Source: an uncultured Rhodospirillales bacterium
GTDB taxonomy: Bacteria > Pseudomonadota > Alphaproteobacteria > Acetobacterales > Acetobacteraceae
Direction of reading: 5' to 3'
Length of the DNA stretch: 33,998 bases
Assembly: GCA_903893975.1 (NCBI GenBank)
Contig: CAITOL010000076.1
Coordinates: 1-33,998, forward strand
This document shows positions 1 through 7,795 of the stretch, in pieces. How positions within the stretch are numbered: the stretch's first letter is position 1; the number at the start of each line of letters is the position of its first letter. The notes beneath the pieces are model-generated. The model was given only the letters and a program-made list of their open reading frames with translations, searched no databases and was not told the origin of the DNA. The position numbers and the translations under genes were made by a program.

Positions 1-118
1 ATGTGTTCGTTCACATACCTCAGCCCTCGTTCTTTTAGGCACCACCTCAAAAAGTTGTGGGTCCAGGCGCCGCTGCCCGTCGCACCGAAGGCGCGCGTCC
101 CGCGTGACGTGGGGTCGA

Positions 119-131
119 GGGGCGAAGCCCC
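119..131. terminator. Short GC hairpin downstream of the amidase gene
   Basis: GGGGC (119-123) and GCCCC (127-131) form a 5-bp stem with a GAA loop, about 25 bases past the amidase stop codon on the minus strand. There is no T-run after it, so termination is only a guess. The rest of 1-156 shows no convincing gene: the open frame from base 1 has no recognisable protein features. Confidence 0.25.
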
Positions 132-156
132 CGCCTTGCTTCCTCCCTCCCAGATC

Positions 157-1569
157 TCACACCTCCGGCCGCGCCCGATGCCACTCTGTTTCCCGCTGAT
201 ACGCGTCCGCCACCTGTAACAGCCGCGCCTCGGCGAACGGGCGCGCGACCAGTTGCAGGCCAATCGGGAGCCCGTTGGGGTCGAACCCGCAAGGCTGGCT
301 GCTGGCGGGCAGGCCGAGATAGTTGAACGGCCGCGTGTTGACCGATACCGCCATAAACCGCCGCTCCGTCCCCGGTGGCCCGTGGTCGATATCGGTTTCC
401 GCCAAGGTTGGCAGGCAGGTCGGAATGGTCGGCGTGGCCAGAATATCCACCTTGGCGAACACCTCCCGGCAGAACGCCCGCAGCAACGGCCCGCGCTTGG
501 CCAGGGCCTCGACGTAATACGGCCCGGGAATGGCGAAGCCGGGGTAAATCCGCCCGGACAAATGCTGTGCATAGCTTTGCGGCTGGCTGCGCATCCATTC
601 CGCATGCACCGTCGCCGCCTCCACCCGCGCCACCACGGCGTTATAGGCGTTGATCGCCTCCATCAACGGCAGTTTCAGCCGGATGATCTGCGCCCCGCGC
701 GCCTCCAGCACCTGCAACGCCGCCTCCATCGCCGCCAGCACCGGCGCATCGGCCCCCACGGTGAACGCGTTGGTCGGCACGCCGATCCGCTGCCCGCGCA
801 AATCCCCGTTCAGCGCCGACTCGTAATCCGGCACCGGCTCGCGCGCGCTGGTCGGGTCGCGGCTGTCATGCCCGGCGATCACCGACAGCAGCCGGGCGCA
901 ATCGCGCGCGGACCGCGCCAGCGGCCCCACATTATCCGCCGAGAACGACAGCGGCATCACCCCGTAGCGAGACACACGGGTTTGCGTCGGCTTCACCCCG
1001 GTCACCCCGCAGGCCGAAGCCGGCAACCGGATCGACCCACCGGTGTCCGACCCAAGCGAGCCCGCCGTCACCAAAGCCGCCACCGCGGCGCCGGAGCCCG
1101 AGGACGAGCCCCCGGTGATGTAAGGCGGGTTCCACGGATTATGGCAGTCGCCAAACGCTTTGTTATGCCCGGTCGGGTTCTGCGCGAACTCCGCCATATT
1201 CAGCCCGGCGAAACTGTACGCCCCGGCCTCAGTCAACCGCTCGATCACGGTCGCGGTATAATCGGGCACAAAATCCCGCCGGATCGCGGAGCCACAGGTC
1301 GCCGGCTTGCCGGCCTGGTAATACATATCTTTATGCGCCAGCGGCACGCCATGCAGCCGGCCCAGCGCCGCGCCATTGGCCAAGGCGGTATCGGCAGCCT
1401 CCGCCGCCCGCCGCGCGCCCTCGGCATCGCGCCAGATCTCCACATTCAGCGTCGGGTTCACCGCATCCAGCCGTGCCAGGCTGGCCTCCAGCAACCCCAT
1501 CGCGGTGATCTCCCGGCGCGCAATCGCCTCGGCGGCCTCCACCAGCCCGAGCATATGTGGCGCGCTCAT
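157..1569 (-). CDS. AtzE-like amidase (amidase signature family)
   Basis: A 470-residue amidase-signature enzyme expected to hydrolyse an amide C-N bond in the cytoplasm. The Ser-cisSer-Lys machinery is visible: Lys80 in a HKD motif, the Gly/Ser-rich GGSSSGSG stretch at 153-160, and the nucleophile Ser179 in GSDTGGSIRLPA. Length is typical of the family. I place the start at the ATG at 1569, whose ATGA overlaps the stop of the small upstream gene; a GTG three codons earlier (1578) is the alternative. The pairing with a tiny AtzG-like protein recalls the AtzE-AtzG and GatA-GatC arrangements, in which the small subunit supports the amidase. It carries the generic signature only, so the substrate is unknown. 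GatA itself is less likely because no GatB or typical GatC gene is nearby. Confidence 0.85.
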   Translation of the reverse strand: MSAPHMLGLVEAAEAIARREITAMGLLEASLARLDAVNPTLNVEIWRDAEGARRAAEAADTALANGAALGRLHGVPLAHKDMYYQAGKPATCGSAIRRDFVPDYTATVIERLTEAGAYSFAGLNMAEFAQNPTGHNKAFGDCHNPWNPPYITGGSSSGSGAAVAALVTAGSLGSDTGGSIRLPASACGVTGVKPTQTRVSRYGVMPLSFSADNVGPLARSARDCARLLSVIAGHDSRDPTSAREPVPDYESALNGDLRGQRIGVPTNAFTVGADAPVLAAMEAALQVLEARGAQIIRLKLPLMEAINAYNAVVARVEAATVHAEWMRSQPQSYAQHLSGRIYPGFAIPGPYYVEALAKRGPLLRAFCREVFAKVDILATPTIPTCLPTLAETDIDHGPPGTERRFMAVSVNTRPFNYLGLPASSQPCGFDPNGLPIGLQLVARPFAEARLLQVADAYQRETEWHRARPEV

Positions 1570-1757
1570 TCCTTGCACGCCTGCAACGCCGCCTCGAAAC
1601 TCGCCGGCTCATCCTCGAACCGCAAACTGCCGCGCACCGCCTCGAAAGCGGCAATGGTTTCCACCAGATCGGCGGTCAGCCGCCGGGCCGTCGCATTGGG
1701 CGCGGCAACGCCGTGCCAGGTGGCGATCATCGCCTCGGTTTCGGCCAGGAAAGTCAT
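1566..1757 (-). CDS. AtzG-like (DUF4089-type) small amidase partner
   Basis: A 63-residue protein with no signal peptide or membrane segment. It starts with an acidic helix (MTFLAETEAMIA), has a middle helix, and ends in FEDEPASFEAAL. This resembles the AtzG/DUF4089 pattern, where a C-terminal E-P-A segment docks on the partner amidase. Its stop codon overlaps the amidase start (ATGA), so the two are probably translated in a fixed ratio. A good Shine-Dalgarno sequence (AGGAG) lies upstream of the ATG. The family call rests on size, position and the C-terminal motif, so it is moderate. GatC-like is the alternative description. Confidence 0.65.
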   Translation of the reverse strand: MTFLAETEAMIATWHGVAAPNATARRLTADLVETIAAFEAVRGSLRFEDEPASFEAALQACKE

Positions 1758-1888
1758 CGGCGGCTCCTGTGCTATGCTTATTCAACCAGCAGAATGCGCA
1801 AGACTGTCCAAGCCGGCAACAGGGTTGGAGATCACGGCCATACCGGGCATGATCGGGGGGAATTGCGAATGCGCGGGGGACGAAAGCG
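1758..1888. promoter_or_regulatory. Divergent promoter region, amidase pair / flavin reductase
   Basis: This 131-base gap separates two divergent transcription units and must hold both promoters. It is less GC-rich near 1770-1790 than its surroundings. The octamer GAATGCGC occurs twice (about 1792 and 1867). A GGGGGA at about 1875-1880 is the likely ribosome binding site for the GTG start at 1889. No confident -35/-10 pair or riboswitch was identified. Confidence 0.4.
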
Positions 1889-2380
1889 GTGGTGACACAG
1901 CAGAGCTATCGAGACGCCATGGCCCGGCTGGGGGCGGCGGTGAATGTCATCACCACCGATGGCCCCGGCGGCAAGCGCGGCTTCACCGCCTCCGCCGTAT
2001 GCAGCGTCACCGACAGCCCGCCGACTTTGCTGGTCTGCCTGAACCGCAACAGCGATTCGAATGAAGCGCTGAAGGTCAACCAGGTCGCCTGCATCAACGT
2101 CCTGCAAGCCGACCAGGAACATCTCTCGCCGGTCTTCGCCGGCATGACCGAGGGCGACTACGCCGAACGCTTCGGCCGCGCCTCCTGGAGCGTGCTGCAA
2201 ACCGGCTGCGCCGTGCTCGATGGCGCGCTGGCCTCGTTCGACTGCCGCATTGTGGAGGTCAACGAGGTCGGCACGCATAGCGTATTCTTCTGCGAGGTTC
2301 AGGCGCTGCGCGTGGCGCCGGCCGGGCAGGGGTTGGTGTATTTCGGTCGGCGCTATCACGCGCTCGACCCGGCAAGCTAG
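1889..2380 (+). CDS. RutF-like flavin reductase
   Basis: A 163-residue flavin reductase domain protein. RutF-type enzymes use NADH to reduce FMN or FAD for a partner monooxygenase. It closely follows the E. coli RutF pattern from memory: RDAM.RLGAAVNVITTDGPGG near the start, GFTASAVCSVTD..PTLLVCLNR, a central FDCRI and a terminal YHAL; the length is almost the same. The start is GTG at 1889 with GGGGGA upstream; GTG at 1892 is also possible. No other rut genes (such as RutA or RutB) are present, so a role in pyrimidine degradation is not supported. The gene lies 9 bases before the CoA-binding/sulfhydrylase fusion and is probably cotranscribed with it. I leave the symbol empty because its partner oxygenase is unknown. 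Confidence 0.85.
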   Translation: MVTQQSYRDAMARLGAAVNVITTDGPGGKRGFTASAVCSVTDSPPTLLVCLNRNSDSNEALKVNQVACINVLQADQEHLSPVFAGMTEGDYAERFGRASWSVLQTGCAVLDGALASFDCRIVEVNEVGTHSVFFCEVQALRVAPAGQGLVYFGRRYHALDPAS

Positions 2381-2389
2381 GAACCGGCG

Positions 2390-4189
2390 ATGAGCGAACT
2401 GGTCTATTCCGACAATTTTCTGCGCGGCATCCTGCAACGGGTGAAGACCATCGCCATGGTCGGCGCCTCGTCCAACTGGAACCGGCCCAGCTACTTCGTG
2501 ATGAAGTATCTGCAAGGCAAAGGCTACCGGGTGATCCCGGTCAATCCCGGCACCGCCGGCCAGACCCTGCTGGGCGAAACGGTCTACGCCGCGCTGAAAG
2601 ACATCCCAGACCAGATCGACATGGTCGATGTTTTCCGCACCTCGGACGCGCTCGGCCCGATCATGGAAGACGCCATCGCCATCGGCGCCAGCGTGGTCTG
2701 GGCGCAGCTCGGCGTGCGCAATGATGCCGCTGCCGCCGTCGGCATCGCCGCCGGGCTGGATGTGGTGATGAACCGCTGCCCGAAAATCGAATTCAGCCGC
2801 CTCGGCGGGGAATTGTCCTGGTCGGGCGTCAACACCGGCATCATCCGCAACCGCCCGCCGGAGCCACCGTTGGCCCGCCGGCCGCGCGGCGGCAAATCCC
2901 CGGCCAAAAACGCCACCTACGGCTTTGAAACCATGGCCGTGCATGCCGGCGCCGCGCCAGACCCGACGACAGGCGCCCGGGCAACGCCGATTTTCCAGAC
3001 CACCGCCTATGTGTTCAACGATGCCGACCACGCCGCCTCGTTGTTCAACCTGCATGATTTCGGCCACATCTATAACCGCCTCTCCAACCCCACCGTGGCG
3101 GTGCTGGAAGAACGGGTGGCAACCTTGGAAGTTGGCCGCGCCGCGCTCGCCTGCGCCTCCGGCCATGCCGCGCAGTTCCTCGCCTTCTACACCTTGCTGG
3201 AACCGGGCGACGAATTCCTCGCCTCGCGCAACCTCTATGGCGGCTCGCTCACCCAGTTCGCGCTCTCGTTCAAAAAACTTGGCTGGACCTGCCATTTCGT
3301 CGACCCGACCGACCCGGAGAATTTCCGCCGCGCCCTCACCCCGCGCTGCAAGGGCATTTTCGTCGAAAGCCTGGCCAATCCCGGTGGCGTGGTGGTCGAT
3401 ATCGCCGCCATTGCCGAGGTCGCCCATTCCGTCGGCATTCCGTTGATCGTCGATAACACCCTGGCCTCGCCCTATCTGTGCCGCCCGATCGAGCACGGCG
3501 CCGATATCGTGGTGCATTCCATGACCAAGTTCCTCGGCGGCCACGGCAACTCGCTCGGCGGCGTGGTGGTCGAATCCGGCAAGTTCGACTGGTCGGCCAG
3601 CGGCAAATTCCCCGGCATGTGCGACCCGGAACCGGCCTATCACGGGCTGAAATTCTACGAGAACTTTGGCGATTTCGCCTTCACCACCAAAGCCCGCGCC
3701 GTCGCCTTGCGCGATTTCGGCCCGACTTTGGCGCCGATGAACGCCTTCCTCATCCTCACCGGCATCGAAACCCTGCCGCTGCGCATGCAACGCCACGTCG
3801 CCAACGCGGAGAGGGTGGCCGCCTTCCTCGCCGCCGACCCGCGCGTGGCCTGGGTGTCCTATGCCGGGCTGGACAGCAGCCCCTATTACGGTCTGGCGGC
3901 GAAATACCTGCCACGTGGCGCCGGCTCGGTGTTCACCTTCGGCGTCAAAGGTGGCTATGAGGCCGGGATCAAGGTGGTCGAAAACGTCCGCCTGTTCTCC
4001 CATCTCGCCAATGTCGGGGACACGCGCAGCCTGATCCTGCATCCGGCCTCCACCACCCACCGGCAACTCTCGGACGAACAGCGCATCGCCGCCGGCGCCG
4101 GCCCGGATGTGATCCGGCTGTCGATCGGCATCGAATCGGCCGAGGACATCATCCGCGACCTTGATGAGGCGCTCGCCACCACGGTCTAG
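2390..4189 (+). CDS. Fused CoA-binding domain and O-acetylhomoserine sulfhydrylase
   Basis: One 599-residue frame joins two proteins usually encoded separately. Residues about 10-140 are a CoA-binding (YccU-like) Rossmann domain, with [14 protein letters not shown] near the start and V.NRCPK..  near the end. A Pro/Arg/Lys-rich linker follows. From about 174 onward is a full PLP-dependent Cys/Met-metabolism enzyme ([30 protein letters not shown]). The PLP lysine is K380 in [10 protein letters not shown]. The features fit O-acetylhomoserine sulfhydrylase, which makes homocysteine (or methionine) from O-acetylhomoserine and sulfide or methanethiol. The reading frame is continuous, with no sign of frameshift at the junction. 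The N-terminal domain might sense CoA or carry a regulatory role, but that is inference. Close neighbour: the flavin reductase 9 bases upstream. Confidence 0.88.
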   Translation: MSELVYSDNFLRGILQRVKTIAMVGASSNWNRPSYFVMKYLQGKGYRVIPVNPGTAGQTLLGETVYAALKDIPDQIDMVDVFRTSDALGPIMEDAIAIGASVVWAQLGVRNDAAAAVGIAAGLDVVMNRCPKIEFSRLGGELSWSGVNTGIIRNRPPEPPLARRPRGGKSPAKNATYGFETMAVHAGAAPDPTTGARATPIFQTTAYVFNDADHAASLFNLHDFGHIYNRLSNPTVAVLEERVATLEVGRAALACASGHAAQFLAFYTLLEPGDEFLASRNLYGGSLTQFALSFKKLGWTCHFVDPTDPENFRRALTPRCKGIFVESLANPGGVVVDIAAIAEVAHSVGIPLIVDNTLASPYLCRPIEHGADIVVHSMTKFLGGHGNSLGGVVVESGKFDWSASGKFPGMCDPEPAYHGLKFYENFGDFAFTTKARAVALRDFGPTLAPMNAFLILTGIETLPLRMQRHVANAERVAAFLAADPRVAWVSYAGLDSSPYYGLAAKYLPRGAGSVFTFGVKGGYEAGIKVVENVRLFSHLANVGDTRSLILHPASTTHRQLSDEQRIAAGAGPDVIRLSIGIESAEDIIRDLDEALATTV

Positions 4190-4245
4190 GCCAACGGCCA
4201 AGCCGAAACTTTCACCTTTCCCTTACCCCAAGCTGCAAAGATGCG

Positions 4246-4266
4246 TTACGAGGTAAAACGTCGTAA
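4246..4266. promoter_or_regulatory. Inverted repeat upstream of the amidotransferase gene
   Basis: TTACGA (4246-4251) and TCGTAA (4261-4266) are perfect inverted repeats with a 9-base spacer, about 40 bases before the start codon at 4308. The surrounding 4190-4307 gap is AT-richer than the genes and is the only intergenic space before the glycan cassette, so it likely holds its promoter. An operator role is a guess. Confidence 0.3.
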
Positions 4267-4307
4267 GGGACGGTCACAGATCGTTCGGGCAAGCGGGGGC
4301 AAGGGGC

Positions 4308-6224
4308 ATGTGTGGGCTGGCGGGGCTGTTTCACCCGGACCGTGATGGCGCGGTCGATCCCGCGTTGCTGCGCCGGATGACCGCTGCACTCGCCCATCGC
4401 GGCCCGGATGGCGATGGATTCTACCACGCGCCCGGCATCGGCCTCGGCCATCGCCGGCTGGCGATCATCGACCCGACCGGCGGCGAACAGCCGATGTTCA
4501 ACGAAGACCGCTCGGTGGTCATCGTCTTCAACGGCATGATCTACAATTACCAGGCCTTGATGGCCGAGTTGCAGGCCCTCGGCCACGTCTTCCGCACCCG
4601 CTGTGATACGGAAACCGTCGTGCATGCCTGGGAAGAATGGGGCCCGGACTGCCTCACCCGGCTCGACGGGTTTTTTGCCTTCGCCATCTGGGACCGCCCG
4701 CGCGGCCAGTTGTTCCTGGCGCGCGACCGGCTGGGCAAAAAGCCGCTGCATTACGCCTTCACCGCCGATGGCGGCCTCGCCTTCGCCTCCGAACTCGCCG
4801 CCTTCGCCACCGTGCCCGGGCTGGACCGCACGCTGGATGTGCGCGCCGTCGATGATTTTTTCACCTACGGCTACATCCAGGACCCGAAAACCATTTATCG
4901 CGGCATCCACAAGCTGCCCGCCGCCCATAGCCTGCTGCTGCAACACGGCGCCCCCCGCCCGGCCCCGCGCCGCTACTGGGCGCTGCGCACCGACAGCCAC
5001 GCGGTATCGGAAGCCGAGGCGCTGCCCGATCTGGTCACCCGCTTCCGCGACAGCGTGCGCCAACGCCTGATCGCCGATGTGCCGCTCGGCGCTTTCCTGT
5101 CCGGCGGCGTCGATTCCAGCGCAGTCGTTGCCTTCGCCGCCGGCCTGCGCGACAGCCCGCTGGACACGTTCACTATCGGCTTCGGCGGGGACATGGACGA
5201 AACCCCCTACGCCCAGATGGTCGCCGCCCGCTACGGCACCACCCAGCATAACGAAGCCGCAACCATGGACGTCATCGACGCCGCCCGCGACCAGGGCCGC
5301 GTCTTCGGCGAACCCTTCGGCGACAGTTCCAGCGTGCCCACCCATCGCGTCTGCGCCCTGGCCCGCCGCCACGCCACCGTCGCCATTTCCGGCGATGGCG
5401 GGGACGAGGTGTTCGGCGGCTACCGCCGCTACCAATGGCACCGCATGACCGAAGCCGTGCGCGCCTATCTGCCCGCCGGGGTGCGGCGCGGCGTCATCGG
5501 CCAACTGGCCCGTGTCTATCCCAAAATGGACTGGGCGCCGCGCTGGCTGCGCGCCAAATACACCCTCACCGAACTCAGCCTGGACTCCGCGCTGGGCTAT
5601 TTCCGCATGGTCACCAAAACCCACCGCCAGGACCGCCAGGCGCTCTATTCGGACCAGTTGCGCACCGCACTCGATGGTTATGACCCCGGCGCCCTGGTGG
5701 CCGACCTGATGGACCGCGTCGGCACCGATGATGCGCTCAAAGCCGCGCAATACGTGGACATCAACACCTATCTGGTCGGCGACATCCTCACCAAGGTGGA
5801 TCGCGCCTCGATGGCCAACTCGCTGGAAGTCCGCGCGCCCCTGCTCGGCATCAGCCTGGTCGAATGGGGCCTGTCGTTGCCCGCCGAGCTAAAACTGCGC
5901 GGCACCGAAGGCAAATACCTGCTCAAACGCGCCATGGAACCGTATCTGCCGCGGGAGGTGCTGTACCGCACCAAGCAAGGCTTCTCCAAATCCCCCGCCG
6001 CCCTGTTCCGCCGCGAAGCCGATCGCCTGCGCGCCCGCCTGCTCGGCCCGGTGATGCAGGATTGCGGCCTGTTCCAACCCGGCGTGATCGCCGGGCTGAT
6101 CGACCAGCACGCCGCCGGCGCCATGGATCACAGCCAGAAGCTCTGGCTGCTGCTGGTCTTCGAAGGCTTCCTCGCCGCCCAGGCCGCCCCGCAAGCCGCC
6201 GCTTTTGCCGATGCCGCCGTCTGA
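4308..6224 (+). CDS. AsnB-type glutamine amidotransferase (asparagine synthase family)
   Basis: A 638-residue class II amidotransferase. Cys2 after the initiator Met is the N-terminal glutaminase nucleophile, followed by RGPDG, GHRRLAIID and FNGMIYNY. The synthetase half has the ATP pyrophosphatase motif SGGVDSS and SGDGGDE. The overall pattern, including YVDINTYLVGDILTKVDRASMANSLEVRAPLL and a C-terminal YLPREVLYR, resembles the amidotransferases of exopolysaccharide loci (the exosortase A-associated subfamily) more than housekeeping AsnB. Such proteins are thought to amidate sugars or a glycan precursor, but free asparagine synthesis cannot be excluded. It is the first gene of the glycan cassette and overlaps the flippase gene. 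No exosortase gene is in the window. Confidence 0.88.
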   Translation: MCGLAGLFHPDRDGAVDPALLRRMTAALAHRGPDGDGFYHAPGIGLGHRRLAIIDPTGGEQPMFNEDRSVVIVFNGMIYNYQALMAELQALGHVFRTRCDTETVVHAWEEWGPDCLTRLDGFFAFAIWDRPRGQLFLARDRLGKKPLHYAFTADGGLAFASELAAFATVPGLDRTLDVRAVDDFFTYGYIQDPKTIYRGIHKLPAAHSLLLQHGAPRPAPRRYWALRTDSHAVSEAEALPDLVTRFRDSVRQRLIADVPLGAFLSGGVDSSAVVAFAAGLRDSPLDTFTIGFGGDMDETPYAQMVAARYGTTQHNEAATMDVIDAARDQGRVFGEPFGDSSSVPTHRVCALARRHATVAISGDGGDEVFGGYRRYQWHRMTEAVRAYLPAGVRRGVIGQLARVYPKMDWAPRWLRAKYTLTELSLDSALGYFRMVTKTHRQDRQALYSDQLRTALDGYDPGALVADLMDRVGTDDALKAAQYVDINTYLVGDILTKVDRASMANSLEVRAPLLGISLVEWGLSLPAELKLRGTEGKYLLKRAMEPYLPREVLYRTKQGFSKSPAALFRREADRLRARLLGPVMQDCGLFQPGVIAGLIDQHAAGAMDHSQKLWLLLVFEGFLAAQAAPQAAAFADAAV

Positions 6225-7758
6225 CGCGGACAGGCCGCCGCCTGTCCCCCCACCACCGGTTGCCGACCCGCCGAAACTCTCCATCCTCGCCCGCACCACC
6301 CGCGGCGCCGGCTGGATTTTCGCCTTCCGCCTGTTCACCCGTGTGCTCGGCACCTTCAGCAACATCATCCTCGCCGCGTTGCTGCTCCCGGCGGATTTCG
6401 GCATCTGGACCCTCGGCACCGCCAGCATGCAAATGGTGGAAACCCTGTCCTATGTCGGGGTGGAAGACGCGCTGGTGCGGGAAAAAGCGCCGGACCGGGC
6501 GATGTACAACACCGGCTTCACCCTCAACCTGCTGCGCGGCCTGCTGGTCGGCGCGGTGATGGCGCTGGCCGCCTACCCGGTCTCGCTGTTCTACCAGCAG
6601 CCGGCCTTGCTGCCGGTGCTGCTCATCCTCGGCCTCGGCTCGGTCATCGAAGCCGCCGGCAATATCGGCATGGTCGATTATCGCCGCAGTTTTGAATTTG
6701 ATCGTGAATTCTTCTGGCTCGCCGTGCCGCGCGTGCTGCAAGTGCTAACCATGATCGTGGTCGCCGTGCTCACCCGCAGCTACGTCGCCCTGCTCGCCGG
6801 CATCATGGTCGCCCGCGTGGTCAAATGGGTGATGGGCTACGTGCTGCACCCATTCCGCCCGCGCCTGTCGCTCGCCTCCTGGCGCCACCTGCTCGGCTTC
6901 TCCGCCTGGACCTGGGTGGTCTCCATGGCCGTGCTGCTGCGCGATCAGGCGCCCAAAGCGGTCATCGGCTTCATGCTGCCGGCCAAAATCCTGGGCATGT
7001 TCGGCTTCGGCATGGACCTCGCGGGCATGCCGATCACCGAGTTGGTGGCGCCCATGTCCCGCTCCGCCTTCTCCGGCTTCAGCGTCGGCCGGCACGAGGG
7101 GGAGAGCGGCGGCGAAACCTATCTGCGCATCGTCTCCTTCATCGCCGTCTTCACCGTCCCGGTCGGGGTCGGCCTGTCGCTGGTGGCAGACCCGCTGGTC
7201 CGCCTCGCGCTCGGCACCGAATGGCTCGGCACCGTCCCGCTCATCTCCATCGTCAGCCTGCTCTCCTCCTTCGCCGTCTACGGCTATCTCGGCTGGACGC
7301 TGTTCTTCGCCCATGGCCGGCTGAAACTGGTATTCGTCATCACCGCCACCGGCGCGCTGCTGCGCCTGTTGCTGCTCTACCTGCTGCTGCCGCGCCTGGA
7401 ACTGGTCGGCGCCGCCCTCGCGGTCTTCCTCACCTCGATGTTGGAAGATCTCGCCTATATCGTGCTGGTGCGCATCTACTTCGCCGCACGCTTTTCCGTC
7501 CTCTGGGCCCGCAACTGGCGCTTCCTGTTCGCGGCGCTGCTGATGGCGGTCGTGCTTTACGCCGCCGGTCTCGGCTGGGTGCCGGTGGTGGCCGATCGGC
7601 TGACCCTCAGCCTGCACCTCCTGCTCGTCGTGCCCTTGGGGGCGGCGTTATATGCCGGCACGCTGGTCGCCACCTGGATGCTATCCGGCCGCCCCGACGG
7701 GACCGAGGCCGATTTACTGCGGCTGATCGCCGGGCGCCTGGCCAGGGTGCGGCGATGA
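6205..7758 (+). CDS. Wzx-like oligosaccharide flippase
   Basis: A 517-residue integral membrane protein of the polysaccharide biosynthesis/MOP type. After a Pro-rich cytoplasmic start come many hydrophobic segments. The first helices contain GAGWIFAFRLFTRVLGTFSNIILAALLL, followed by PADFGIWTL, a signature-like opening of Wzx flippases that move lipid-linked sugars across the inner membrane. The gene overlaps the amidotransferase gene by 20 bases; a second ATG at 6211 would give a 14-base overlap. No good ribosome site is seen, which suits translational coupling. The substrate cannot be read from the sequence, but neighbours suggest a surface glycan. Confidence 0.85.
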   Translation: MPMPPSDADRPPPVPPPPVADPPKLSILARTTRGAGWIFAFRLFTRVLGTFSNIILAALLLPADFGIWTLGTASMQMVETLSYVGVEDALVREKAPDRAMYNTGFTLNLLRGLLVGAVMALAAYPVSLFYQQPALLPVLLILGLGSVIEAAGNIGMVDYRRSFEFDREFFWLAVPRVLQVLTMIVVAVLTRSYVALLAGIMVARVVKWVMGYVLHPFRPRLSLASWRHLLGFSAWTWVVSMAVLLRDQAPKAVIGFMLPAKILGMFGFGMDLAGMPITELVAPMSRSAFSGFSVGRHEGESGGETYLRIVSFIAVFTVPVGVGLSLVADPLVRLALGTEWLGTVPLISIVSLLSSFAVYGYLGWTLFFAHGRLKLVFVITATGALLRLLLLYLLLPRLELVGAALAVFLTSMLEDLAYIVLVRIYFAARFSVLWARNWRFLFAALLMAVVLYAAGLGWVPVVADRLTLSLHLLLVVPLGAALYAGTLVATWMLSGRPDGTEADLLRLIAGRLARVRR

Positions 7759-7795
7759 CCGCGCCCGGCCGCTATTTTGAAAGAGGATCATTTCC

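Noticed and set aside
1758-1888. SAM-type riboswitch ahead of the sulfhydrylase operon
   Set aside because: No SAM-II-like or other known motif could be recognised in the 131-base leader.
253-2064. 603-codon plus-strand open frame opposite the amidase
   Set aside because: Arg/His/Pro-rich shadow of the amidase and its partner, running into the flavin reductase in another frame.
2820-2930. Frameshift or assembly error joining the CoA-binding and sulfhydrylase genes
   Set aside because: The frame and base composition run smoothly through the linker and no start signal with a ribosome site is visible before the second domain, so a true fusion is the simpler reading.
1832-4201. 789-codon minus-strand open frame opposite the flavin reductase and sulfhydrylase genes
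   Set aside because: It is antisense to two genes with clear family motifs and encodes low-complexity Gly/Ala/Asp/His/Arg-rich sequence typical of shadow frames in high-GC DNA.
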